Below are positions 37,601-48,024 of a stretch of DNA of 64,000 nucleotides, piece after piece. Numbering within the stretch: the first letter of the stretch is position 1; each line of letters begins with the position of its first letter. The notes beneath the pieces are model-generated. The model searched no databases. It saw only the letters and a program-made list of their open reading frames with translations, and was not told the DNA's origin. The position numbers were made by a program, and so were the translations under genes. Source of the stretch: Henckelia pumila (taxonomy: Eukaryota > Streptophyta > Magnoliopsida > Lamiales > Gesneriaceae); contig NC_133121.1 in NCBI RefSeq assembly GCF_033568475.1, positions 620,001 to 684,000 of the forward strand, in the 5' to 3' direction.

Positions 37601-40600
37601 GAATATGTGGATTTTGCGCTCCAGGCATCTTAACCCATTGACCTCCTAGCTCTGATACAATTAAAAGTCCTTGACCAAAAGATCTAGCTCATTGAAAATA
37701 GCACAATCAAAAGTTTTATGCTTTAACAATCTTTCCTAAAAATGTTCACCAAACACCAGACATTGTGAAAGTTTCTTATTATCTTATAAGATAAGATGTG
37801 TACAGAACTCATAAGTTGAAGTTATTTGCTTCAAGAGCTTAATTTTCAAATATTATGTAAAGCTTATAAGTTACTAAAGCATCGTACAGGTTCCAAAAGC
37901 TTATAGATTTTTAAGAAAACTGTTTAGCCAAACAATTTCTAAGCTGACACATAAATAAGCTGGCAAATTCTAAATATCAGGGACTGAATTAGATATCAAA
38001 TCCGTACCACTCTTATTGTCCCCTCCACCAACAATGAACCAATTCTCACCAACCGTAACACCTGCATGGCCAGCACGAGGACTAGGGATTTCACCCTGCT
38101 GTGTTGGTTTTGACCATTCCATCTACCACATCGAAGTAAAAATATAATAAAAACATAGAGAAAAACTAGGGATTTTAGGAATTCATCGAATCTGACAACT
38201 CATAACGTAACAAGGCTAAATAATGTATCTCACAGTTTGAAGGTCGAGAACATGAAGATCATTAAAGCAGGTTGCATGTGAACCCCCACCAAATACAAGA
38301 AGATAACGATCTGCATGTACCGCTGCAGCATGATCAGACCTTGGAGAAGGTGGCACCCCCCTATGGATATGATGAGAGCAAATAAATGCAGAGACTAATC
38401 AGGATGCTATTTGTTATGAGAAACGACTCTTCTATGGCTGAAACATATACTTGGTAAGTGGAAAATACTATCAAATGGATACCATGAAATAACAATGAGG
38501 TCACCCAATTTGTAGTTGAAGGCCAAATGTTCAGGTCTTAAATGGGCACAGAAGCCTGAAGGCCAAATGTTCAGGTCTTAAAATTGCCATAAAAAGAAAT
38601 CTTACACTGTGTCCATTTCATCCCAGGTCATGGTTTCCAAGTCTAGGATGTGGAGATCATTTAAAAGAGACCTTTTGGCATCTTGTCCACCAAATATGAC
38701 TAGTGTCGCTCCCACAAGGGTTACTGACTGCCCTCCACGGGAGACCTACGTTATATATCAACAAAGCAACTTCCTTAATTTATTGTTGTGCAAATAATCA
38801 TAACCTCTCTTTTCAAGATTATCTTCCACACTTTACAAGTATAGGCAGATAATAGTCGCTATCAATCATTAATCTCAGTTTGTTCCTTGGGAGAAAGTGG
38901 TTTACACATTAACAAATAATCATGTCTATTGTCTCACATGGTTAGTATAAATTATAAAAAGTTTAAAATGGAACAAGTTGTGTATGATCAAACAAAAGAT
39001 GATTCACAAATAATTAACACAAAAAGAAGTTGTAACTGGGGAAACACAAAATCACATATTTCTTTAAATAAAAAATTATCACGGTTAGGCTGGAAGGTTT
39101 ACCGGAGGCTTTCCATAAGTCTTCAAGGTCGACCAGGCAGAAGTTTGCAGATCAAATACCTTAACTGTAATCATGTATCAGTAAGGCATCGAGGTACAAA
39201 ACTAAAACAGATTAAAACCGGGAGGATGCTCAGTAATCATGTGAAAAATTATCTTAATAGCCTTCAGAAACCACCCACTAATGTGCAGTCGATGAGAAAT
39301 AACAGATTCTAGCAACAAACTAAGTATATAAATTATGTTGCATCAACCTAATGCCTTCAGGTGTCTGAAACTAAAATTCATATGGTGATAAATGGCAATA
39401 ATGTGAATTGGAACCACAAAGACATAAAACCAAACTTTCAGCATCTTATTATTTTGTTTCAATACATTCTGTGAAATTGAAAAAGACTCCATGTGATTAA
39501 ATAAAACAAGGAACTTTTACACGGATATCATTGCACATTTCTTCGGCTTCACACAAATAAATCCAAAAATAAATCTTAAACAAATTCTCAATACCTATTT
39601 AGTCCAAAAACTTTTAAACAGTAAAAAAAATCACAAATCAAATACTTGGATGGTTTACAATAACATTTTGAACCTTGTAATGTTTCGGAAGAATCCTTTG
39701 TATGCCCAGCGACTGAAAGAAGCTTATTTCCATCCCATGGTACCTACAGAGAAGACATGCTAATAGAATAGGTCATACTATTAACAGAAAAACTTGAAAT
39801 ACCTCTGAGACTGATCATATCATAATTATTATCAAATAACTTTTCAGAAAGGTTAAACAGTAATCTCAATACTTACCAAGGAATGACCCGCACAAGCAGT
39901 TGGCAGGCCATCCTTGCCTCCCTGAATTTCAGCTTTGGACCAAGTCCAACTTTTCATATCCAGAACCTAAACCCCACAAAAAAGTACAGTATTCATAACT
40001 CCAGAAACCAAAAAGAAAAAAAACGTAGCTGAAACTTATCATGTAAAACATATCCCCAGAAAGGGGTATGTGGCATCAGCCGCATGACTTATGGCACTGA
40101 AATCCAAAATCCAAATCAAAAAGTATGAGACCCCCAAGTAAATGATTTGTGAAGTGTTTAGTAACATTTGGTGCTGTTTCGAAATCAAACTCAGAAAGTT
40201 TCTTAGTTTTCTGGCTGTGAAAAATTGGAGACATCACTAACCCAGCCGTATGAGAGTTTCCCCAGACGAGAAGGTAATTGCATAAATTGTGATACAGGAA
40301 TCTCACACACGTTTGCCATATACAGGTATTAAAACTTAAATTCCAATACCTGGAGATCATTTAGGTAGCGACCATTGTGGTTTCCACCAAATATGTACAA
40401 CTTATCCCCAATAGCTGCAGCTCCATGCTACCAATGTGGTTAATAAATGTTTAAAACCGAAGGAAAGAAAACAGAATCATCATTGTGAGCATAACAGGAC
40501 AATAGAAACCAAACCTCATATCGGCCTTTTGGTCGTGTGCCAGACACTGGTAGTGCAACCCACTTGTCATATACACAAACTACTCCAGGACCTTCAGATA

Positions 40601-42824
40601 CAATATTTTTATCCTTAATTTCTGAAAGATTGCCATTATCCGTAGGAATAGTCTTTGTCTCCGGAGAGATGTTTCCATTTTCAGAAACTGCTGCAACTTC
40701 TGGAATATGCTGAGATGGCAAAAATGGAAATCAGGGGAAGAAGAAGGTTCAAAGCAGAAGTAAGGACAATGTAGAGGACTGAGGAGATTATAGAAAGATG
40801 AACTCTGCAGTTAATTTGGTTATAAAAGTTTGTTGTAACCTTATTTCATTCAGGCAAACAAGGAGATAGATGAAGCAACTAGATTTTGAATTGCTTCAAA
40901 GCATTCATGACGGTATCGCCTCACGGAAGTCGGTGAAACAAGCATAAATCGACAAAACAAGAAGCACAAACTTGACAATAAAGCTCCCAACAGTGGGACT
41001 TAAACAATAGAACAAGTAGAGAAAGAGAGGGGTGGACATGTTTGCACACTTCTAGATAGAGAAAGCGAGGGTTCAACACGTTTGCTGCTAGTTATTATCC
41101 AGTAAAACTCAACATCGGAAGAACTTTAAAACTTTACGAACAATAAGTTGAGTACCTGCCTCCTCTTACATAAGCAGCCTATAAATCTATCCAACCTCTA
41201 CAAAGCATTATTCGAAATGCTTGCTTTAATATGTAAGTTCCAAATTTTGTGACATTCATATTGATCCCCTCGTAACAATTAATATTGACACTCTTGTCTG
41301 CGGGACCAGATAGGAAGAAGTTATTCAAAGATGCCAAAAGATGGTGCACCAGATGAAGGGAGGAGATATCACCAGAATTTTAGAACTTGAATTTAAATTT
41401 TCAAGAGAAGTACAAATGTCAAAGAAATTAATTGCCACGGAATGGTGAGAAAGTTTAGAAGAATTTCAATTCCTCGAAGAAAATTGGGTAACCCCAAATT
41501 TCGCAGGATATTTATGCAGCACATCTGTTGCTATTTTTTATAAAGATTGTAACTGTATAACAAGCTGTTTACACTTGCAAGATACAAAAATTTCCTAGAA
41601 TGCTTTTGCAACATAATTTTGATTGCACAATTGATGATTGAAATTACAATGAGAGAAGACTCCAACAACCGAATGTCAGAAATTCATACTATGTAAACTC
41701 ACATTAATTTCAACATCCACAACAGGCTCTGGAACAAAGTCTGACACTCTTGAGTACCATCCTGGATCTTCTTCCTGCTCCAAAAATGGTAAAAATAAAA
41801 TGTTGCCATTAAGATGCATAGTGAAATGTATGCATATGACTTTGCACTAACCTCTAAAATTTTAACAAAGAGGCGCATCGCCTCTGTAGAAACCATTTTT
41901 CCAAGTCCAGTCCAGCTTCAAGAAAATGAAAAGAAAAACAAGTTTAAGAAAATTTGCGGCAGCCAGAGGACTCATAGAAAGCGTAAATATAGTAAACATC
42001 ATATTACAAATGATCCACCAAAGACATCACTCCCAAATCAACAAATCTAAGTTAGACTTCAATGTTCAAATCAGATGTTTGAAGAGGGTTCATCAGATCT
42101 TGTCACAATACAACTCCATCAACACTTTAACTTTGAGTAAACCTTTTGCAATCTATTCATGAAGATGATCAGCCAATAGAGTGTCAGTGACAATTATCAA
42201 TCATTACTTTTTTATTCTGTTGTCAAAGTGTCTATAATAATGTTCTTTAAGCAAAGTATTAATGGGGCAATGAAAGGGTATGTCTTTTAATGATTTGATC
42301 AGATACATTTCCTTCGGAGGGGGAAAAAAAGCAAGTTTCCTCGTCCACGAACAGTGTTTCTAGATAACATACAACCCAATATACTTATAACTTCGTTCTG
42401 AAAATAACCAAGCAGTTGATGTAATGCTATCAGACGCATATGATAGAAGTAAATATAATCGAGTTTGAGCTCAGATACCTTGTCCATTTGCTTTGCTCAA
42501 TGGGGCTCCAACCTCTAGGTTTAGGAATGTTGCAAGGTCCAACAGTTGCCTGAGACCATGAATTGGCATTATTATGATCCAACAAAGAGTGGATCAGGCT
42601 AAAAAGGATAGGAAATGTGGAGTCTTATAAAATCGGCGGCATTGCCGCGAAACCTGCTGGTATAAGGCGTAAAGGAGAAGAGCTGAATCATTAGATAACT
42701 TGGAGACGATGCCTTTACCGGCGGAATTGGGGGATCCACCAAAGCCAGCGTAGGTCGCCGCCGCATAGAACCTCTCCGGGTACGCTAGGCCTGAGTTTGC
42801 TGTCGCCATGGCTGTGGCCAACAT
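31648..42824 (-). CDS. ACBP4: Acyl-CoA-binding protein with kelch repeats (ACBP4/5), copy A
   Basis: Eighteen exons on the minus strand, from 42824-42654 through 42549-42479, 41915-41852, 41774-41703, 40709-40515, 40427-40350, 39966-39877, 39743-39674, 39164-39103, 38745-38606, 38360-38234, 38122-38008, 36295-36207, 34997-34914, 34819-34631, 33123-32968, 32385-32326 to 31827-31648. They join in phase to 670 residues; Arabidopsis ACBP4 is of similar size. Cytosolic carrier of long-chain acyl-CoA esters. Domains: ACB domain (~15-115) with YPERFYAAA, LLLYALYQQATVGPCN and EQSKWTSWTGLGKM; then kelch repeats (~180-490) with KLYIFGGNHNGRYLNDLQVLD, SLVPWDGNKLLSVAGHT, LVIFGGQDAKRSLLNDLHILD, LLVFGGGSHATCFNDLHVLD and LVSFGGYNGRYTNEVHVL; then a coiled coil (~560-650) and the end GVWGWLAGTPPGSES. 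Only 277 bp upstream of the ATG are native before the duplication junction. Confidence 0.93.
37148..37939. mobile_element. PIF/Harbinger-like non-autonomous element in ACBP intron 12, copy A
   Basis: The ends GAGCTTGTTTGGC and GCCAAACAATTTC are inverted repeats (10 of 13), flanked on both sides by TAA (37145-37147, 37940-37942), the target duplication typical of PIF/Harbinger. Length 792 bp; no transposase. Inside, imperfect direct repeats of about 54 bp sharing GCACAATCAAAAGTTTT (37455-37471 and 37701-37717) bracket about 230 bp of GC-richer sequence, probably a second, nested insertion of unclear type. It lies between ACBP exons 12 and 13 and was copied with unit B (53526-54318). Confidence 0.75.
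38515..38581. repeat. Short tandem duplication in ACBP intron 10
   Basis: The phrase TGAAGGCCAAATGTTCAGG followed by TCTTAAA occurs twice about 42 bp apart, just downstream of exon 10 of the ACBP gene in the gene's sense. It is present in both large units (also about 54894-54960), so it predates the 16-kb duplication. Confidence 0.85.
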
Positions 42825-43101
42825 TTACTCCTTTTGCGTCTCCGGATCGGGATTTTGGATTTGAGTATATGTGTGCCAATTAAGACACCAACACGATGAT
42901 GTTTGAGTCTGAGGTGCATGCGTGGGGCCTACTTCACCCGTCACTATTTTCTGCGTTACGATCCAAATACTAATACTAATACTAAATACAATAATCTTGA
43001 AAAAAAATTGATAGAAAACGAAGATGTGGAGATTTAAAATTTCTTCATATCATAGTCTACTTTTATTTTTTATGTTTTTGAAGGAAAAGATATAATTTAT
43101 T
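42825..43101 (-). promoter_or_regulatory. Truncated upstream region of ACBP copy A
   Basis: These 277 bp are identical to the region upstream of ACBP copy B (59204-59480), and then the sequence switches to PsbP-gene sequence. Any ACBP promoter element further upstream than this is missing from copy A. The segment includes three tandem ACTAATACTAATACTAAATA-type words near 42970. Confidence 0.7.
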
Positions 43102-43970
43102 TAGATACAATTTTGGGATTTGGTGAGTGAATTGCTTTTCTTATTTTGGTGATTTTAATTAGCTCACATTTCGATCCATTAATCTCTCCCCTTTTTCTCA
43201 ACTCACACTATTTGAATTTTTTAAGCTTTTACAGTTGAAAATCGGAACTTTGAATTGAAACCCTTAACAAATCTACACTTACGTTTTGAATTTGTTTTTA
43301 GACTTTTATAAGTCTTTTCCCACCAATTTACCAACAATAAATATGATGGTTTTTTTTTTTTTTTAATTGAAACAGAGTTCATTTATCCAGAGAGTTGGTT
43401 GGGTGATCAGACAGTAGCATATCGAGCGGCGGAGAAGGCAGAAAGATTCATGGATGCACCGCCTCTAGGCGGGGTTGGGCGGCGGCCACGTTCCGTAAAT
43501 GAGCCGGTGGTGGCGTTTGGACCACCTGGATCCTCAGGAGAGCTCAACGTCAGTGTTATTGTTGCACCGGTTCCACTAGACTTCTCGTGCGTACTTGTTA
43601 GTAATACATATATTTTGCGTCACTTGATTGTTTATTGGTTTCTAAAAGAATGCTTGGCAGGATCGAAGCATTTGGAGGGGCGGAGGAGGTGGGAGAAGCG
43701 ATAGTGGCGACGATTACAGGGCGGAGCAGAGGAAGTGAGGTGAAGGGTACTTTGATAGCTTCGAGTTTGAGACAAGATTCAGTGGAAGGAGTGAAGTTTT
43801 ATGAGCTGGAATTTGAGGTCGAGAGTCCAACATTTCATCGCCACAACGTTGCTGTGTGCTGTGTCCGACGGGGGAGGTTGTTCACTTTGAATGCACAGTC
43901 GCCAGAATCCGTTTGGCCCGAGTTTAAATCACAACTTTATACAATTGCTGAATCTTTCAGTTTAGTCTGA
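43102..43970 (+). pseudogene. 5'-truncated PsbP-domain gene copy
   Basis: Contains the last 21 bases of exon 1, intron 1, exon 2 (43376-43586) and exon 3 (43661-43970) of the PsbP-domain gene, with no change I can see from 26725-27593. It lacks the first 235 bases of exon 1: the start codon, transit peptide and lumenal-targeting segment. The remaining exons keep an open frame for about 170 residues, with all the PsbP-fold motifs. It is probably a pseudogene, unless transcription from the neighbouring ACBP upstream region supplies a new first exon; the first in-frame ATG would be at 43450 (MDAPPLG), inside the fold. Confidence 0.85.
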
Positions 43971-44162
43971 CTAATGAAATCCTAAGACAGTTTTTTACTT
44001 CTTTGACGAGTTATATTTTTGCGTTATACTTGAATATATTTGTGAACAATTCAACGTCATTTATAAACCTAATTTCATAAACCAATAATAAGAATAAGTC
44101 AGCAGCGAGCATAAACATAAAAGAGCTATGGTGTAAAGAGTTCAACATCCTTCAAATCACCA

Positions 44163-46976
44163 TTATAAACACGATTGTGAGGCTGATTTTCTCCATCTCC
44201 CTACCTTCTCTCTTCCCTGCAAAGAATACAAAAATTGTGTTAAAAATTTGTCAACACCTTTACAGTTCTTAAATGAGAATCAGTCTCCCACTTATGAAAT
44301 CTCTCATTTTCTGGTCAAAATGGTTCCTCAATAACATGTTCATTCTATAAGTCATAAATCTTGTTTAACTTCCATCCCACATTAACTAATCAATACTTTC
44401 AAAAGCAAGATATCCAATGGATCCAAAACTTCTGATATTGTTGTATCATCCAAATTAGGTGTTCATTCAAAATATATTTCAAAATGAGACGGATGGAATT
44501 TTAGCTCTCTGTATCAGTGTCATATAATTAGTCTTTAGAACAAGACTAGGAATATACAAATCACATATTTACTTCTAGATAACTTACCTTTCGAGGTGCA
44601 ATAGCCAACTCGTTTTCGAAGATAGAGGTTGCTCTGAAACCAGCAGGGTGCAAGACATCCTCATAACTTTATATTAAAAACACCAATTGTAAGTGAGCAA
44701 CAAGCAAATTTCTTGGAGTAAAGTTACTATAGCATTATATGAGAACATATAAGAAATAAAACTTAGCATGGAACATGAAATTACTCGGTGACTGATACTT
44801 TATATGGGGGCCCACCCTCACGGTCTTCAATCTGGAATGTTGAAGATCCAACAAATCAATGATCCCAAAAACATTTACAGAAACAAGAATAGTGAAACAG
44901 AAGAGAAGAAACTAATTCAATACACAATCCTTATTTAAGACCAATCATGATCAAAGGAGAACATTCTGCCACAAGTAAATTGCCACAGCAGAAAACATCA
45001 AAATGGACAGTATAATTAAGCATGGGTGCTCAAATATGATACTTTTCATGGTCGTAAAGCACAACTGAGAATTTAACATATGATGATATGTCTGGCATCA
45101 GTATGCCAGGAAATCACTCTCTTTTGTTATTTACAAGGTAGCGGGATCATGTTAAAATGTCCAGCCCATTTTTAAAAATGAAAAATGAAAATATATAAGA
45201 GGACAAACAAAATATAATGAGAACTATTGTCTAACCGGATACATAAGTGTTATGAGCTCTCCATCAGGTTTTAGAAGATCGTGAACTTTCCTAGCCCAAG
45301 CGGATCTCATATCCGGTTCAATTGCACAGAAAAACCTACGGGAATCATGCAAGATCCAATCAACACTGATGATATTTGAAGAAAGTTGAGCTAATATTTC
45401 AACAAACTTACGTGTAATCAAATATGAGATCAAACAACTCAGCTGGATGCCAAGTGAAGAAGTCTGCCTTTAAGAAAGTAAAATGCTCTGCATTTGGTGA
45501 TTCGGAAGACAACTGCCTCAATATGTAATAATAAAAGAAAACATTCAAATATTGATCCGAATAAATGTAACACAATCAAGTAATAACTTAATTTCTTGCA
45601 CAATATTTAAAAGAAAAAAATAAAGGTTTCAAATGGATGTTGAAAGACGAAACTGAAAAAAATTAATAACATTTGCATCGCATCTTGATATCATGCTACT
45701 GAGCATATTGTGTGTACTTTAATCAAAAGCTACAGAGCACAGTCCATTTGGTATTTGCATCTTCATGTCTGTTATTGTTGAGTTAGAAAAGGTTAAAAAC
45801 TGAGCTCTCACCTCTGTGGCTTTGGTGATGGCATTGTCTGAAATGTCTATGCCTACAACATATCGATCAGCGCATGCAATTGCTAGTACGTCATATCCCT
45901 GCTCCATATTTGAAAGTTTCTGTTATTAAGAGCAATAGTAAAGAAAACTAAATGAAAAGAATGGAAACGCATGATGGAGCAAACTTATAAATTAGCAAAG
46001 CATAATCCCATTCATAAAGTTGTTTCAACATATCTCACATCTTAACTACATATTCGTACATGATTGGGTCAAGTTTTTCAGCTGGTGTAAAGGCCAAGTC
46101 GTAATGGGGCAATATAACTCAAATTTTAAAATCATCAGCGAATATTACATTGCTGAAGTTTCAAATTCTACATTCAAAGGTCCTTAAAATCATAATCTTC
46201 AATTCCCCAGCAATGCTATTCAACTTTTCCACTCTACTCTGGTTCCCAGTTTAATCTTTTCAGCTCAAACTGATCTAATCACAAATTCAATCACTGTCAA
46301 CTTGTGGTGAACCAAAAGCATCAAACAGCTAAAATTCACCACTTGTTTGGCAGTCCTTATTCATAATCCACTCTTGCATGGGTCCTCTTAGTTCTCAAAA
46401 TACTGTCACCTCTTATGACATTCTTCACAGTGATATTTTCCCGCAGCAAATTATGATATATTTTGGATACTTAGCAAATTATCAAAGAAGGAACAATAGC
46501 CCTTATGACAGCCAGCTCCCAAGTTAACACTACTTAGTAAAACCAACACCAAACAGTGAAACAATCACTGAAACACCCCACAAGACTTAAAACCCGAATT
46601 TTCAAAAAACATAATACATATGAATTACAAACGAGTATATATATCCGCACAAGAAACACAATAGAAAAGTACAATACGTACACTACCGCAGCCAGGAACA
46701 AGAGCTCTGCCTTTGGGAAGAGCCCCCGTGTTGTGAAGATGCAACAGCACTGGCGTGGGCTCCCCCAAATCCCAAGGCGTCAATCCTTCTTCCCAGCATC
46801 TATCCCAACCATCTGGGCGAAAAAAAAGGAAAGATTTTTATGCAAATTAACATGTAAATAATTCTACCCTTTACCCGTCAAAACTTACTGCCGGAATCAG
46901 AGTTAACAATCTGCTGCATTTTGCCAACATTTGAAGTAGCTGTGGTGTGAGATTTTTGCGTTGATTTTTGGTTCAT
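44163..46976 (-). CDS. HOL: HOL-type thiocyanate/halide/thiol methyltransferase, copy B
   Basis: Copy of 27786-30599 shifted by 16377, with all eight exons (46976-46889, 46812-46682, 45898-45812, 45512-45412, 45335-45236, 44831-44785, 44666-44588, 44216-44163) and the same 228-residue product. Motifs and start choice are as in copy A. Its upstream sequence (46977-48024) is also duplicated, so unlike the PsbP gene it should keep its full proximal promoter and be expressed like copy A, roughly doubling dosage if the duplication is real. Confidence 0.88.
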
Positions 46977-48024
46977 TTTACTCCAGCCTACTCGACGATA
47001 ACGAGGTAAGAGAGTTCGGGTTCCAATTAAAATTGGGATGCAGCGGTGGATCAAATATGTTCGCATTGATTTTGAGATGAATTCGAAACCAACAAATTTC
47101 TTGGTCAAGTTTTAAATCAATTCAGGTAACTTTGACCATTATTGTCACAATATTTTTAAGTAATTATGGCCTTTTTTTTTGAAAAAAAATTAATTATGAT
47201 TTTTTATTTACTCATTGATGTCGTAAAATAATTACTGATATTAACTTAAATTATTAATCTTGCCCGGGCAATAACACAGAGAGTCTCATAAAAATCACGT
47301 TTAGTTTAAAAAATATTTAAATGAATTTTCAAAACTAACACTAAAAGATTTTAAACATCCCATAAATTTCCTTTAAAATTATCCTTTATTTAGTTATTTT
47401 AATTATTATAAATTTATTTAGAACTTTTTTTAATAGTTAATATTATGTTCCCTTGTTTACGTTGAACATAATACATCTCCTCGTAGTTATGAGTCCAAAA
47501 ATTATTATGTTGCATAACCGTTGCAAAGTAAAACTTTGTTCGAGTTGGAATTTGCGGTCCAATTGTTTGATCGCCAGAATATGCAAACTATTATTTATTC
47601 GACATTATGTGAAGTTTTCACGTGTCAAACTTTATCAAGTAACTATTATTAAGCATAATTTATAGTTAAGTATGAGATGCCAAAGAAAGCCGAACACTAC
47701 AATTTGCAGACTTGAAAGTTGTTTCAACGCTTAAATCACTCATATGCTTTAATTTGAACTGATACTTGTTCGTGTAGTAGTTCGAAAAAAATAGATAAAT
47801 CATAGCGTCTAACAATAACTTATATAACTAACAAACCTCCCCCTGGAAACCTACAGGGTCCAATCTATGAACCACTCGTATGGGTTCTTCTACGCCTAAG
47901 AAGCTTGATATTTCCTTATTTGCTCCCGAAAAGAATTGAATTATATGGTAAAAACTGAATGAATGGGTATCACACCTGTGAAATCAAGAATCAATGGGAG
48001 TCGATGTCATTAGATCAGGCACCG

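Larger units (their letters stand above)
26725..43101. repeat. Tandem duplication, unit A (about 16.38 kb)
   Basis: Everything from 26725 to 43101 is repeated in the same orientation at 43102-59480. Gene positions are offset by 16377 up to about 36180, 16378 to about 37905 and 16379 beyond, reflecting two 1-base indels: 14 versus 15 T near 36179 and 52556, and TATAGA versus TATAAGA near 37905 and 54283. The only substitution I noticed is G at 38246 versus A at 54625. Unit A carries the end of PsbP exon 1 onward, the methyltransferase and ACBP genes. Confidence 0.95.

Noticed and set aside
38929-39312. Open frame of 127 residues on the plus strand (copied at 55308-55691)
   Set aside because: It is antisense to ACBP exon 9 and its introns; the coding signal belongs to the minus strand.
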